This document shows, one piece after another, positions 1 to 5,265 of a DNA stretch of 5,367 nucleotides. Source of the DNA: Thermodesulfovibrio sp. (GTDB lineage Bacteria; Nitrospirota; Thermodesulfovibrionia; Thermodesulfovibrionales; Thermodesulfovibrionaceae); the NCBI GenBank assembly GCA_026415995.1, contig JAOAGB010000027.1, positions 1 through 5,367 of the forward strand, given 5' to 3'. A model generated the notes under the pieces. The model ran no database searches. It saw nothing but the letters and a program-made list of their open reading frames with translations, and was not told the origin of the DNA. Within the stretch, counting starts at the first letter, position 1. The number at the start of each line of letters is the position of its first letter. A program made the translations under genes and the position numbers.

Positions 1-585
1 TCCGCTACCTTCAGAGACATATCCCTCTGTATCAAGCAAAACCGCTTCGTCAAATCCACAAGATATAGCTTCCATTTTTGCAAGCTGACTATTAACATAG
101 TAACCTGCCACTTTTCCTCTTGACATATTGGAGTTAACATGATTTCTTATAAAAGATGAAGTTTTTACTTTTATACCCTTTTGTAAGCCTTCCTCGCCAA
201 GATAGGCACCCCAACTCCATACTGCTATTGCTACCCGTACAGGATTGTTTTTTGGATAAAGTCCCATATTACCATATCCTATGTATACTATCGGTCTTAT
301 GTAACAGGACTCAATTTTATTAACTTTTATTGTTTCTTTGATTGCTTCGAAAATTTCATCTTCAGTAAAAGGTATTTTAAGAGTAAAAATATGCGCTGAT
401 TTAAAAAGTCTTTCTACATGGTCTTTCAGGCGAAATACAGCAGGACCTTCTTCAGTTTTATAACATCTGATTCCTTCAAATACGGCTAAGCCATAATGAA
501 GTGAGTGAGTTAATATGTGAACTTTTGCATCATCCCAATCAACAAACTTTCCATCCATCCATATTTTTTCTGTTTTTGGAACCAT
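1..585 (-). CDS. ilvE: Branched-chain amino acid aminotransferase, N-terminal 195 residues (cut by window edge)
   Basis: PLP-dependent fold-type IV aminotransferase. It catalyses the reversible transfer of an amino group from glutamate to the 2-oxo acids of valine, leucine and isoleucine, in the cytoplasm. My translation from the ATG at 585 stays open to base 1 and gives 195 residues of a family that is usually about 300 long; the C-terminal third is off the left edge. Visible hallmarks are KIWMDGKFVDWDDAKVHILT (7-26), LHYGLAVFEGIRCY (29-42), the region around Y101-Y110, and SRGKVAGYYVNSQLAKMEA (155-173), where K158 aligns with the PLP-binding lysine. The fragment ends in the conserved VSEGSG (190-195). 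The start is firm: an in-frame TAA lies at 589-591, and the N-terminus matches E. coli IlvE in layout. There is no Shine-Dalgarno sequence. It lies 43 bp downstream of ampG on the same strand. A D-amino acid or 4-amino-4-deoxychorismate lyase of the same fold is less likely, given the VFEGIRCY and length pattern. Confidence 0.95.
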   Translation of the reverse strand, partial: MVPKTEKIWMDGKFVDWDDAKVHILTHSLHYGLAVFEGIRCYKTEEGPAVFRLKDHVERLFKSAHIFTLKIPFTEDEIFEAIKETIKVNKIESCYIRPIVYIGYGNMGLYPKNNPVRVAIAVWSWGAYLGEEGLQKGIKVKTSSFIRNHVNSNMSRGKVAGYYVNSQLAKMEAISCGFDEAVLLDTEGYVSEGSG

Positions 586-592
586 AAGTTAT

Positions 593-622
593 ATTTAACA
601 ATAAGAAGTTTATTAAAGTCAA
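593..622 (-). promoter_or_regulatory. Possible ilvE promoter between ampG and ilvE
   Basis: On the minus strand TTGACT (617-622, 5 of 6 to the -35 consensus) is followed after 18 nt by TTAAAT (593-598, 4 of 6 to the -10 consensus). Only 7 nt separate the -10 element from the ilvE ATG at 585, so a transcript from here would start at or within a base or two of the start codon. The flanking DNA is very AT-rich, so chance matches are likely. ilvE could equally be co-transcribed from nagZ, since I see no terminator hairpin in the gap. Confidence 0.35.
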
Positions 623-628
623 GATAAT

Positions 629-1840
629 CTATCTTTCTGACACATCTAATATAACTTTTTTCAAAATGAAAATAAAGACTAATCCAGGAATGGCTATGAG
701 AAAGGTTAAAAAATAAAAAGCTGCCCAGCCTATACTTTCAACAACAAAGCCTGAAGATGGGCTTATTATCACTCTTCCTAAAGAAGCTAAAGAAGATAGC
801 AAGGCATATTGAGTTGCTGCAAAACTGCGGTTACAGATTCCCATCAAGAGAGCTAAGAATGCAGTTGTACCCATTCCACCTGTAAAATTTTCAATGACTA
901 CTGTTGAAACAAAAAAAGGAAAATTTTTACCAATTATAGCAAGAGCCATAAACATTAAATTAGATATAGCCTGAAAAAAACCGAACAAAAATAAAGCTTT
1001 AAAAAGAGACATTTTAGTAAGAAGAAATCCACCTAATAGAGCCCCTAATATTGCCGAAATAAGTCCTCCGATTTTATTTACAGTTCCCACTTCAGCAAGT
1101 GAAAACCCAACTTCTCTTATAAAAAAAGCTGTACTTAAAGAACTCGCGTAGGCATCCCCCAATTTGTAAAGTATAATGAACAAAAGAAGTGTTATGCTTT
1201 TATCTCTATTTAATAAATCTTTAAAAGGCTCAATAAATGACTCCTTAAGTGTAGCTGGCTTTCTTATCCCGTATGGTTCATCTGACAACAAAGTTGCAAT
1301 TATGCCGAAAGACAATAGAGAGCCTACAATAATTACTGCAATTTGCCAACCTAAATAATCTGCTAATAATAGACATAATCCTCCTGCAACTATTAATGCA
1401 ATTCTATATGCAGTTACAGCAAAAGAAGCACCAAGCCCTCTGTCTTTTGGTTTAAGAATTTCTGTTCTATAGGCATCTATAGAAATATCTTGCGATGCAG
1501 AAAAAAGAGCAACAAAAGTTGCCAATATACTAAAAAGAAGAAGATGTTGAGGTGTTACAGCTACCATCAATAATATACCAGCTAAAATAACTATCTGACA
1601 TATTAAAATCCATCCTTTTCTTCTACCAAACTTGGGAATACTATATCTGTCAAATAGGGCTGACCATAAAAATTTAAAACTATATGGAAAAGTAAGGGCA
1701 GTGAGAATACCTATTGTTTTTATATCAATCCCCTCTGATGTAAGCCATGCCTGAAGTGTTCCACTTACTAAAGGAAATGGAAGGCCTGAGGAAAAACCTA
1801 ATACAGTGATAACAAGAATATCCTTAGTTCTCTTATTCAT
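629..1840 (-). CDS. ampG: AmpG-family muropeptide permease (MFS)
   Basis: Inner-membrane major facilitator that brings GlcNAc-anhydroMurNAc and its peptide forms into the cytoplasm for cell-wall recycling. Family-typical stretches are LGFSSGLPFPLVSGTLQAWL (14-33), FKFLWSALFDRY (55-66), FGRRKGW (71-77), SASQDISIDAYRTEIL (114-129, with acidic residues D118 and D122 in a membrane segment, as in E. coli AmpG), YKLGDA (225-230), ENFTGGMGTTAFLALLM (317-333) and TQYALLSSL (343-351). I count about 12 hydrophobic segments, roughly at 9-30, 42-62, 77-97, 100-118, 138-160, 164-186, 215-240, 250-276, 279-302, 306-334, 341-366 and 371-394. At 403 residues it is shorter than E. coli AmpG (491 residues), which carries extra helices. 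The ATG lies inside the end of nagZ (8-bp overlap, ATGAATAA) with no Shine-Dalgarno sequence, so translation probably depends on ribosomes finishing nagZ. The pairing with nagZ strongly supports the muropeptide role over another sugar or drug substrate. Confidence 0.93.
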   Translation of the reverse strand: MNKRTKDILVITVLGFSSGLPFPLVSGTLQAWLTSEGIDIKTIGILTALTFPYSFKFLWSALFDRYSIPKFGRRKGWILICQIVILAGILLMVAVTPQHLLLFSILATFVALFSASQDISIDAYRTEILKPKDRGLGASFAVTAYRIALIVAGGLCLLLADYLGWQIAVIIVGSLLSFGIIATLLSDEPYGIRKPATLKESFIEPFKDLLNRDKSITLLLFIILYKLGDAYASSLSTAFFIREVGFSLAEVGTVNKIGGLISAILGALLGGFLLTKMSLFKALFLFGFFQAISNLMFMALAIIGKNFPFFVSTVVIENFTGGMGTTAFLALLMGICNRSFAATQYALLSSLASLGRVIISPSSGFVVESIGWAAFYFLTFLIAIPGLVFIFILKKVILDVSER

Positions 1841-3299
1841 AATTAAAATTTAATTTAATTGGTAATTTTCCAGAAATTTGTAATTCTTCGTTGAAGGAAT
1901 CTAAGAAGGCTTTAACAGCATATTCGTTCGAATCATAAACTAAAACAATTGTTTTTGCTTTTCTTAATGAGAAATTAGTAATAATATAGGGATTTCCAAA
2001 GGAAACTAAAATAGTGTTATTATTTGAAATGATTTTTTTAACCATATTTGTCTGACAATCTTTAAGTCCGTATTCCATTCCTGCTGCTTTAATATCTGTA
2101 AATAAAGCTATAAGAGGAAAAGCTTTTGTTTTTTTATATTCACTTACATCAAAGGCAAGACCAAAATGATTTTCAAACAATCTCTTTATATGTTCATTAT
2201 AAGCTCCTACGAGATAGGGAATAATTTTTTTGCTCTTGAATTGGTCTATTTGTTTTTTGATCACAGTTATTGTTTTCTTAAATACATTGTTAATAAGGAA
2301 GTTATCATTAGCTACTTTAAAATTGACATTAACTTTATTTGTCAAGCTGTTTCTAAAACTTTTTAATCTCTCATTAGCCTCTTTTATCCTAATTTCCTCA
2401 ATAAGTCCCTTGTTATATGCAAGTATAATTTCTTCCAAAGCCTCATAAGGGTCTTCTGGATGAAGAATAACATCGGCACCTGCCTTTAATGCTAAAGCAT
2501 GAGGGAAAGAATAGTCCCTTAAGGCTTTCATATTCATAGCATCTGTAAATACTAAACCTTTAAATCCTAAATTTCTTCTAAGTAAATTATGAATAATTTT
2601 TTCAGAAAGAGTAGCTGGTTTGTCATCAAGTTGAGGTATCATTAAATGCCCTATCATAATAGAAGATACACCCTCCTTTATCCCTTCTTTAAAAGGTTTA
2701 ATATGTAGAGAAATATCTTCATTAATGACTGGTAAACTAAGATGTGAATCTATTTTAGTTGAACCATGACCAGGAAAGTGTTTGCCGCATGTTTTTAATC
2801 CTCGTTCTTGAAAAAATTTTATAATATACTTCCCGTACTCAGAAACAAGATATGGGTCATCTGAAAATGCCCTTGTGCATATTATCGGATTACTTTTTTC
2901 AGTATTTACATCCAATACAGGTATAAGAGCGAGGTTTATTCCTAAATCTAATGCTTCATTTGAAACAATTGAATATAAAACTTCAAGTTCTATTTTATCT
3001 TTTTCAAGGTTAAACCCTGCTACAATTCCCATCTGCGAAGGAATAATGGTTCCTCCCTTAATTTGTTGCCCAACTCCTTTTTCAATATCTGAAGCTATAA
3101 TAAGAGGTTGAGAAGAGATACTCTGGATAAAAGATAAGAAATTTTTAACCTCTTTAAATTTTCCACCAAAAAGAATAAAACCACCAATACCATCTCTTAC
3201 CAATCGTTTTATGAAATCTATGTAAGAAGAATCAGATATTTTATAACCGTCAAGTCTTGTAACTATAAGGCTAAATAATATTCTTTCGAGATTGTTCAT
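1833..3299 (-). CDS. nagZ: Beta-N-acetylhexosaminidase NagZ (GH3), two-domain form
   Basis: Glycoside hydrolase family 3 enzyme that removes the non-reducing GlcNAc from GlcNAc-anhydroMurNAc muropeptides. The N-terminal TIM barrel (about 1-320) shows DIEKGVGQQ (71-79), the NagZ signature KHFPGHG (173-179) followed by D184-S-H186 (the Asp-His pair that acts as general acid/base in this subfamily), IGHLMIP (216-222) and FTDAMNMKAL (251-260), whose D253 is the nucleophile. Residues of about 330-488 form an extra C-terminal domain ending in SGKLPIKL, like the GH3 C-terminal domain. The protein is thus longer than E. coli NagZ (341) and shorter than Bacillus subtilis NagZ/YbbD (642). No signal peptide is visible, so it should be cytoplasmic, where AmpG delivers its substrate. 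The ATG at 3299 is forced from the 5' side by an in-frame TAA at 3309-3311. It lacks a Shine-Dalgarno sequence. It is the first gene of the minus-strand run and is divergent from the DUF2934-amrS operon. Confidence 0.95.
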   Translation of the reverse strand: MNNLERILFSLIVTRLDGYKISDSSYIDFIKRLVRDGIGGFILFGGKFKEVKNFLSFIQSISSQPLIIASDIEKGVGQQIKGGTIIPSQMGIVAGFNLEKDKIELEVLYSIVSNEALDLGINLALIPVLDVNTEKSNPIICTRAFSDDPYLVSEYGKYIIKFFQERGLKTCGKHFPGHGSTKIDSHLSLPVINEDISLHIKPFKEGIKEGVSSIMIGHLMIPQLDDKPATLSEKIIHNLLRRNLGFKGLVFTDAMNMKALRDYSFPHALALKAGADVILHPEDPYEALEEIILAYNKGLIEEIRIKEANERLKSFRNSLTNKVNVNFKVANDNFLINNVFKKTITVIKKQIDQFKSKKIIPYLVGAYNEHIKRLFENHFGLAFDVSEYKKTKAFPLIALFTDIKAAGMEYGLKDCQTNMVKKIISNNNTILVSFGNPYIITNFSLRKAKTIVLVYDSNEYAVKAFLDSFNEELQISGKLPIKLNFNYE

Positions 3300-3307
3300 G
3301 ACAAAAT

Positions 3308-3337
3308 ATTATGAATAAAAGCTCTTAACAGATGCAA
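3308..3337 (-). promoter_or_regulatory. Possible nagZ promoter, close to the start codon
   Basis: On the minus strand CATAAT (3308-3313, 5 of 6 to the -10 consensus) lies 8 nt before the nagZ ATG. Eighteen nt further upstream is a weak -35 candidate, TTGCAT (3332-3337), which matches only the TTG. A start 7-8 nt after the -10 would fall about at the ATG itself, which would explain the missing ribosome binding site. A promoter must exist in the 114-bp divergent gap because the genes upstream run the other way, but this exact placement is inference. Confidence 0.35.
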
Positions 3338-3349
3338 GGACAAGTTATC

Positions 3350-3380
3350 TTGAAATTTTTTAATTTATTTTTGATATACT
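3350..3380 (+). promoter_or_regulatory. Sigma-70-type promoter of the DUF2934-amrS operon (extended -10)
   Basis: TTGAAA (3350-3355) and TATACT (3375-3380) are separated by 19 nt, slightly longer than the 17-nt optimum. An extended -10 TG lies at 3372-3373 (TGATATACT), and a T-rich spacer lies between the boxes. The predicted start is near 3387, about 27 nt before the ATG at 3414, leaving room for the strong ribosome binding site. The same arrangement (TTGAAA plus TGnTATACT) recurs at 5230-5259. Confidence 0.65.
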
Positions 3381-3387
3381 TAAGTAT
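3376..3387. repeat. 12-bp perfect palindrome over the -10 and start region
   Basis: ATACTTAAGTAT is its own reverse complement. It covers most of the -10 box and reaches the predicted transcription start of the DUF2934-amrS operon. It could be a repressor operator, but short AT-rich palindromes are common by chance in DNA of this composition, and no second copy was seen in the window. Confidence 0.3.
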
Positions 3388-3397
3388 GTAAAATAAG

Positions 3398-3408
3398 AAA
3401 GGTGGTGA
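3398..3408 (+). promoter_or_regulatory. Strong ribosome binding site that fixes the DUF2934 start
   Basis: AAAGGTGGTGA closely matches the anti-Shine-Dalgarno complement AAGGAGGTGA, and its GGTGG core ends 8 nt before the ATG at 3414. The two GTG codons at 3402 and 3405 lie inside this site and so cannot plausibly be the start; the ATG at 3414 is chosen instead. Confidence 0.8.
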
Positions 3409-3413
3409 ATATC

Positions 3414-3701
3414 ATGGTTGATAAGGAAAAAATTTTAGAAGAAATTAGACAAGTTGCCTATGAAATTTATATTCAGAGTGGTTGTATACCTGGTAGGGAT
3501 ATTGATAACTGGCTTCAAGCAGAAAGGATAGTATTAGAAAAATATGGTTTGATAAAAAGCGAAGAGTCTATTACGGAAGACAAACCAGTTAAGACTAAAA
3601 AAACTGTAAAAAAAGAATACAAAAGAAAAAAAACATCTAAAAAAACTTCTACTTCGAAAACAAGAAAAACAAAGAGCACGAAAAAAACTAAGAAATCATG
3701 A
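3414..3701 (+). CDS. Small DUF2934 protein with lysine-rich, histone-H1-like tail
   Basis: 95-residue protein of unknown function. Residues of about 6-42 (KILEEIRQVAYEIYIQSGC, then GRDIDNWLQAERIV) match the DUF2934 pattern, a short helical domain with an A-Y-x-I-Y start, a central glycine and a D-x-W-x-x-A-E end. A short acidic linker (48-56) leads to a tail at 60-95 in which 17 of 36 residues are lysine, 2 are arginine and most of the rest are threonine or serine (KKT and SKK units). Such tails bind nucleic acid non-specifically in histone-H1-like and AlgP-like proteins, so DNA or RNA contact is a fair inference; no enzyme motif is present. The tail is encoded by A-rich DNA with five runs of at least seven A. 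The stop overlaps the amrS start as ATGA, so the two proteins are probably made together. Confidence 0.85.
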   Translation: MVDKEKILEEIRQVAYEIYIQSGCIPGRDIDNWLQAERIVLEKYGLIKSEESITEDKPVKTKKTVKKEYKRKKTSKKTSTSKTRKTKSTKKTKKS

Positions 3702-4708
3702 AAGAAGCATTATTTTATGAAAAACTTAAAGATAATAAGATTAAATGTAATCTATGCAATCAAAAATGCATAATTTCAGAAAATGCAAGAGGTATTTGCG
3801 GAGTTAGAGAAAATATTGAAGGAAAGCTATATACACTTGTATATGGAAAAATAATTGCTAATAATATAGACCCAATTGAAAAAAAACCTCTTTTTCATTT
3901 CTATCCCGGTACGGTTTCATATTCAATTGCAACTGTAGGTTGTAATTTTCGTTGTCTTCACTGCCAAAACTATACAATTTCTCAATATCCAAGGCTTTAT
4001 AAGGATATTCCAGGAGAAAATTTCACGCCCAATGATATTATAAAAGAGGCAAGAGCAAGTGGATGTAAGAGTATATCATATACTTATACAGAACCCACCA
4101 TATTCCTTGAGTTTGCCTATGACTGTATGGTCCTTGCGCACAGAGAGGGAATAAAAAATGTTTTTGTAAGCAATGGATATATGTCAGAGGAAAGCTTAAG
4201 ATTTATGGCTTCCTATCTTGATGCTATCAATGTTGACCTAAAGGGTGATGATGACTTTTACAAAAAAATATGCGGTGCAAGATTAGAACCTGTAATGAAA
4301 AATATCAAACTATTAAAAGAACTTGGAATATGGACAGAAGTGACAACTTTGATTATTCCAGAACTAAATGACTCAGAAGAATTTTTGAGAAACATAGCTC
4401 GTTTTCTTGTCTCCATTGATCCTTCAATCCCTTGGCATGTAACACAGTTTTATCCAACCTATCAACTTTTAGACAAAAAGAGAACACCTGTTGAAACTTT
4501 AAAAAAAGCAAGAGAAATCGGTTTTCAAGAAGGCTTAAAATATGTATATACAGGAAATATTCCTGGTGAAGGAGGAGAAAATACTTACTGTCCAAATTGT
4601 AAAAATCTTGTCATAGAAAGATTTGGCTTTTTTATCAATAAAATTAGTATAAAAGAGTCCCGCTGCTTAAAATGCGGGACTCTAATTGATGGTAAGGGAT
4701 TACCTTAA
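3698..4708 (+). CDS. amrS: AmmeMemoRadiSam-system radical SAM enzyme (AmrS family)
   Basis: Radical SAM protein of the PflA-related group often misnamed pyruvate formate-lyase activating enzyme. The CxxxCxxC cluster motif for the SAM-binding [4Fe-4S] is C82-NFR-C86-LH-C89. Family-specific marks are the N-terminal cysteines C17, C20, C24 and C34 in CNLCNQKC...GICGVREN, the stretch KKPLFHFYPGT (62-72), TYTEPTIFLE (129-138), NVDLKG (178-183), WHVTQFYP (246-253) and YTGNIPGEGGENTYCPNC (284-301). A C-terminal zinc-ribbon-like pair is formed by C298/C301 and C323/C326. The length of 336 is normal. The family is named for frequent association with AMMECR1 and Memo proteins; its substrate is, to my knowledge, not established. 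Neither partner is encoded in this window. It has no Shine-Dalgarno sequence and starts in the ATGA overlap with the DUF2934 gene, indicating coupled translation. Its stop overlaps that of the convergent kinase gene by 4 bp. It is likely cytoplasmic and oxygen-sensitive, fitting an anaerobe. Confidence 0.92.
   Translation: MKEALFYEKLKDNKIKCNLCNQKCIISENARGICGVRENIEGKLYTLVYGKIIANNIDPIEKKPLFHFYPGTVSYSIATVGCNFRCLHCQNYTISQYPRLYKDIPGENFTPNDIIKEARASGCKSISYTYTEPTIFLEFAYDCMVLAHREGIKNVFVSNGYMSEESLRFMASYLDAINVDLKGDDDFYKKICGARLEPVMKNIKLLKELGIWTEVTTLIIPELNDSEEFLRNIARFLVSIDPSIPWHVTQFYPTYQLLDKKRTPVETLKKAREIGFQEGLKYVYTGNIPGEGGENTYCPNCKNLVIERFGFFINKISIKESRCLKCGTLIDGKGLP
4654..4683 (-). terminator. Likely intrinsic terminator of the minus-strand kinase gene, inside amrS
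   Basis: Perfect 10-bp inverted repeat AGAGTCCCGC (4654-4663) / GCGGGACTCT (4674-4683) with a 10-nt loop, unusually GC-rich for this region. Read on the minus strand it begins 21 nt after the kinase stop codon and is followed by a short T-rich tail (T at 4654-4651, then ATAC). On the plus strand no T run follows, so it should not terminate amrS. The T tract is short, so efficiency is uncertain. The same bases encode the amrS residues ESRCLKCGTL. Confidence 0.55.
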
Positions 4709-5187
4709 AGTTTATAGTTAATTTTTCTTAGAAACTCCTTTCTATATTTATGATCATCTTCTGTTTCAACACCCTTAGGTGAAAATCCGTCAACTACACC
4801 TAAAATACCTCTACCAAGTTCAGTTTCTGCCACTATTACTTCAAGAGGATTAGCGGTAGCACAATAAATATTGCAAACTTCTTGACACATTTTTATGGCA
4901 TTTAAAACACTTATTGGAAAAGCTCCTTTCATAAGAATGCAAAAAACATGCCCAGCACCAATATTTTGAAGATTTTTTATGCATACATCTCTTAGAGACT
5001 CATCATTCCCTTCTGAACGAATTAGACAAGGACCAGATGCCTCTGTAAAAGCTATGGCAAACTTTGCATGGGGTATATGAGTTGAAAGAATTTCAAACAA
5101 GTCCTCTGCTGTTTTAATAAAATGGGTTTGACCAAGTATAATATTGCATCCTTCAGGAATATCAATTTTAATCTTTTTAATTTCCAT
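4705..5187 (-). CDS. Adenosine-specific kinase family protein (PF04008)
   Basis: 160-residue cytoplasmic protein matching the full length of the small family named adenosine-specific kinase after an archaeal (Pyrobaculum) structure with bound adenosine nucleoside or nucleotide. Conserved blocks are GQTHFIKTAEDLFEIL (19-34), FTEASGPCLIRSEGND (47-62), IGAGH (76-80), FPISVLNAIK (90-99), IYCATANP (107-114) and VIVAETELGRGILGVVDG (117-134), followed by SPKGVE (136-141). It has none of the ribokinase or P-loop motifs of classical adenosine kinases, so the name rests on family assignment and the reaction is not well proven. The start ATG has a strong AGGAGGTG 4 nt upstream. The gene converges on amrS, sharing a TTAA across the two stops, and is divergent from a cobalamin riboswitch. 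It appears to be a single-gene transcript with its own promoter and a terminator hairpin just past its stop. Confidence 0.9.
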   Translation of the reverse strand: MEIKKIKIDIPEGCNIILGQTHFIKTAEDLFEILSTHIPHAKFAIAFTEASGPCLIRSEGNDESLRDVCIKNLQNIGAGHVFCILMKGAFPISVLNAIKMCQEVCNIYCATANPLEVIVAETELGRGILGVVDGFSPKGVETEDDHKYRKEFLRKINYKL

Positions 5188-5191
5188 AGAA

Positions 5192-5199
5192 CACCTCCT
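5192..5199 (-). promoter_or_regulatory. Ribosome binding site of the adenosine-specific kinase family gene
   Basis: On the minus strand AGGAGGTG, a near-ideal Shine-Dalgarno, ends 4 nt before the ATG at 5187 and confirms that start. It contrasts with nagZ, ampG, ilvE and amrS, none of which has one. Confidence 0.8.
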
Positions 5200-5216
5200 G
5201 TGTAATATTTTGATTA

Positions 5217-5245
5217 ATTATAACGAATTTTGAAATATTTTAGCA
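5217..5245 (-). promoter_or_regulatory. Probable promoter of the adenosine-specific kinase family gene
   Basis: A perfect -10 hexamer TATAAT lies at 5217-5222 on the minus strand. The -35 position 17 nt upstream (5240-5245) reads TGCTAA, a poor match. The predicted start near 5210 gives a leader of about 23 nt that contains the ribosome binding site. It overlaps the divergent riboswitch promoter, whose -35 falls in this promoter's spacer. Confidence 0.5.
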
Positions 5246-5259
5246 GTTTTTGCTATACT
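5230..5259 (+). promoter_or_regulatory. Promoter for the cobalamin riboswitch transcript (extended -10)
   Basis: TTGAAA (5230-5235) and TATACT (5254-5259) are 18 nt apart, with the extended -10 TG at 5251-5252 (TGCTATACT). The predicted start is near 5266, directly before the aptamer. A 5-bp inverted repeat, TAGCA (5241-5245) / TGCTA (5251-5255), overlaps the -10 edge; it is short and may be chance. Confidence 0.65.
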
Positions 5260-5265
5260 TTCAAT

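Noticed and set aside
1176..1358. Plus-strand open frame opposite ampG
   Set aside because: It lies wholly antisense to a gene with clear family motifs, has no ribosome binding site I can see and no recognisable protein pattern.
2166..3111. Three plus-strand open frames (2166-2366, 2230-2448, 2875-3111) opposite nagZ
   Set aside because: They are antisense to the conserved NagZ sequence, two of them overlap each other, and none resembles a known protein.
3402..3413. Earlier GTG start for the DUF2934 gene at 3402 (or 3405)
   Set aside because: These codons lie inside the Shine-Dalgarno sequence itself, and the ATG at 3414 has correct spacing from it.
3626..3700. Frameshift fusion of DUF2934 into amrS through the poly-A runs
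   Set aside because: In the amrS frame a TAA lies at 3689-3691, just before the amrS ATG, so slippage would end translation rather than produce a fusion.
4353..4595. Minus-strand open frame opposite amrS
   Set aside because: Shadow of the conserved amrS coding sequence; no independent motifs or initiation signals.
4654..4683. Hairpin as terminator of amrS itself
   Set aside because: It lies before the amrS stop codon and has no T run on the plus strand.
3698..4708. Annotation of the radical SAM gene as a pyruvate formate-lyase activating enzyme
   Set aside because: The N-terminal CxxCxxxC...GICGVREN and the C-terminal GNIPGEGGENTYCPNC patterns are those of the AmmeMemoRadiSam family, and no pyruvate formate-lyase gene is present.
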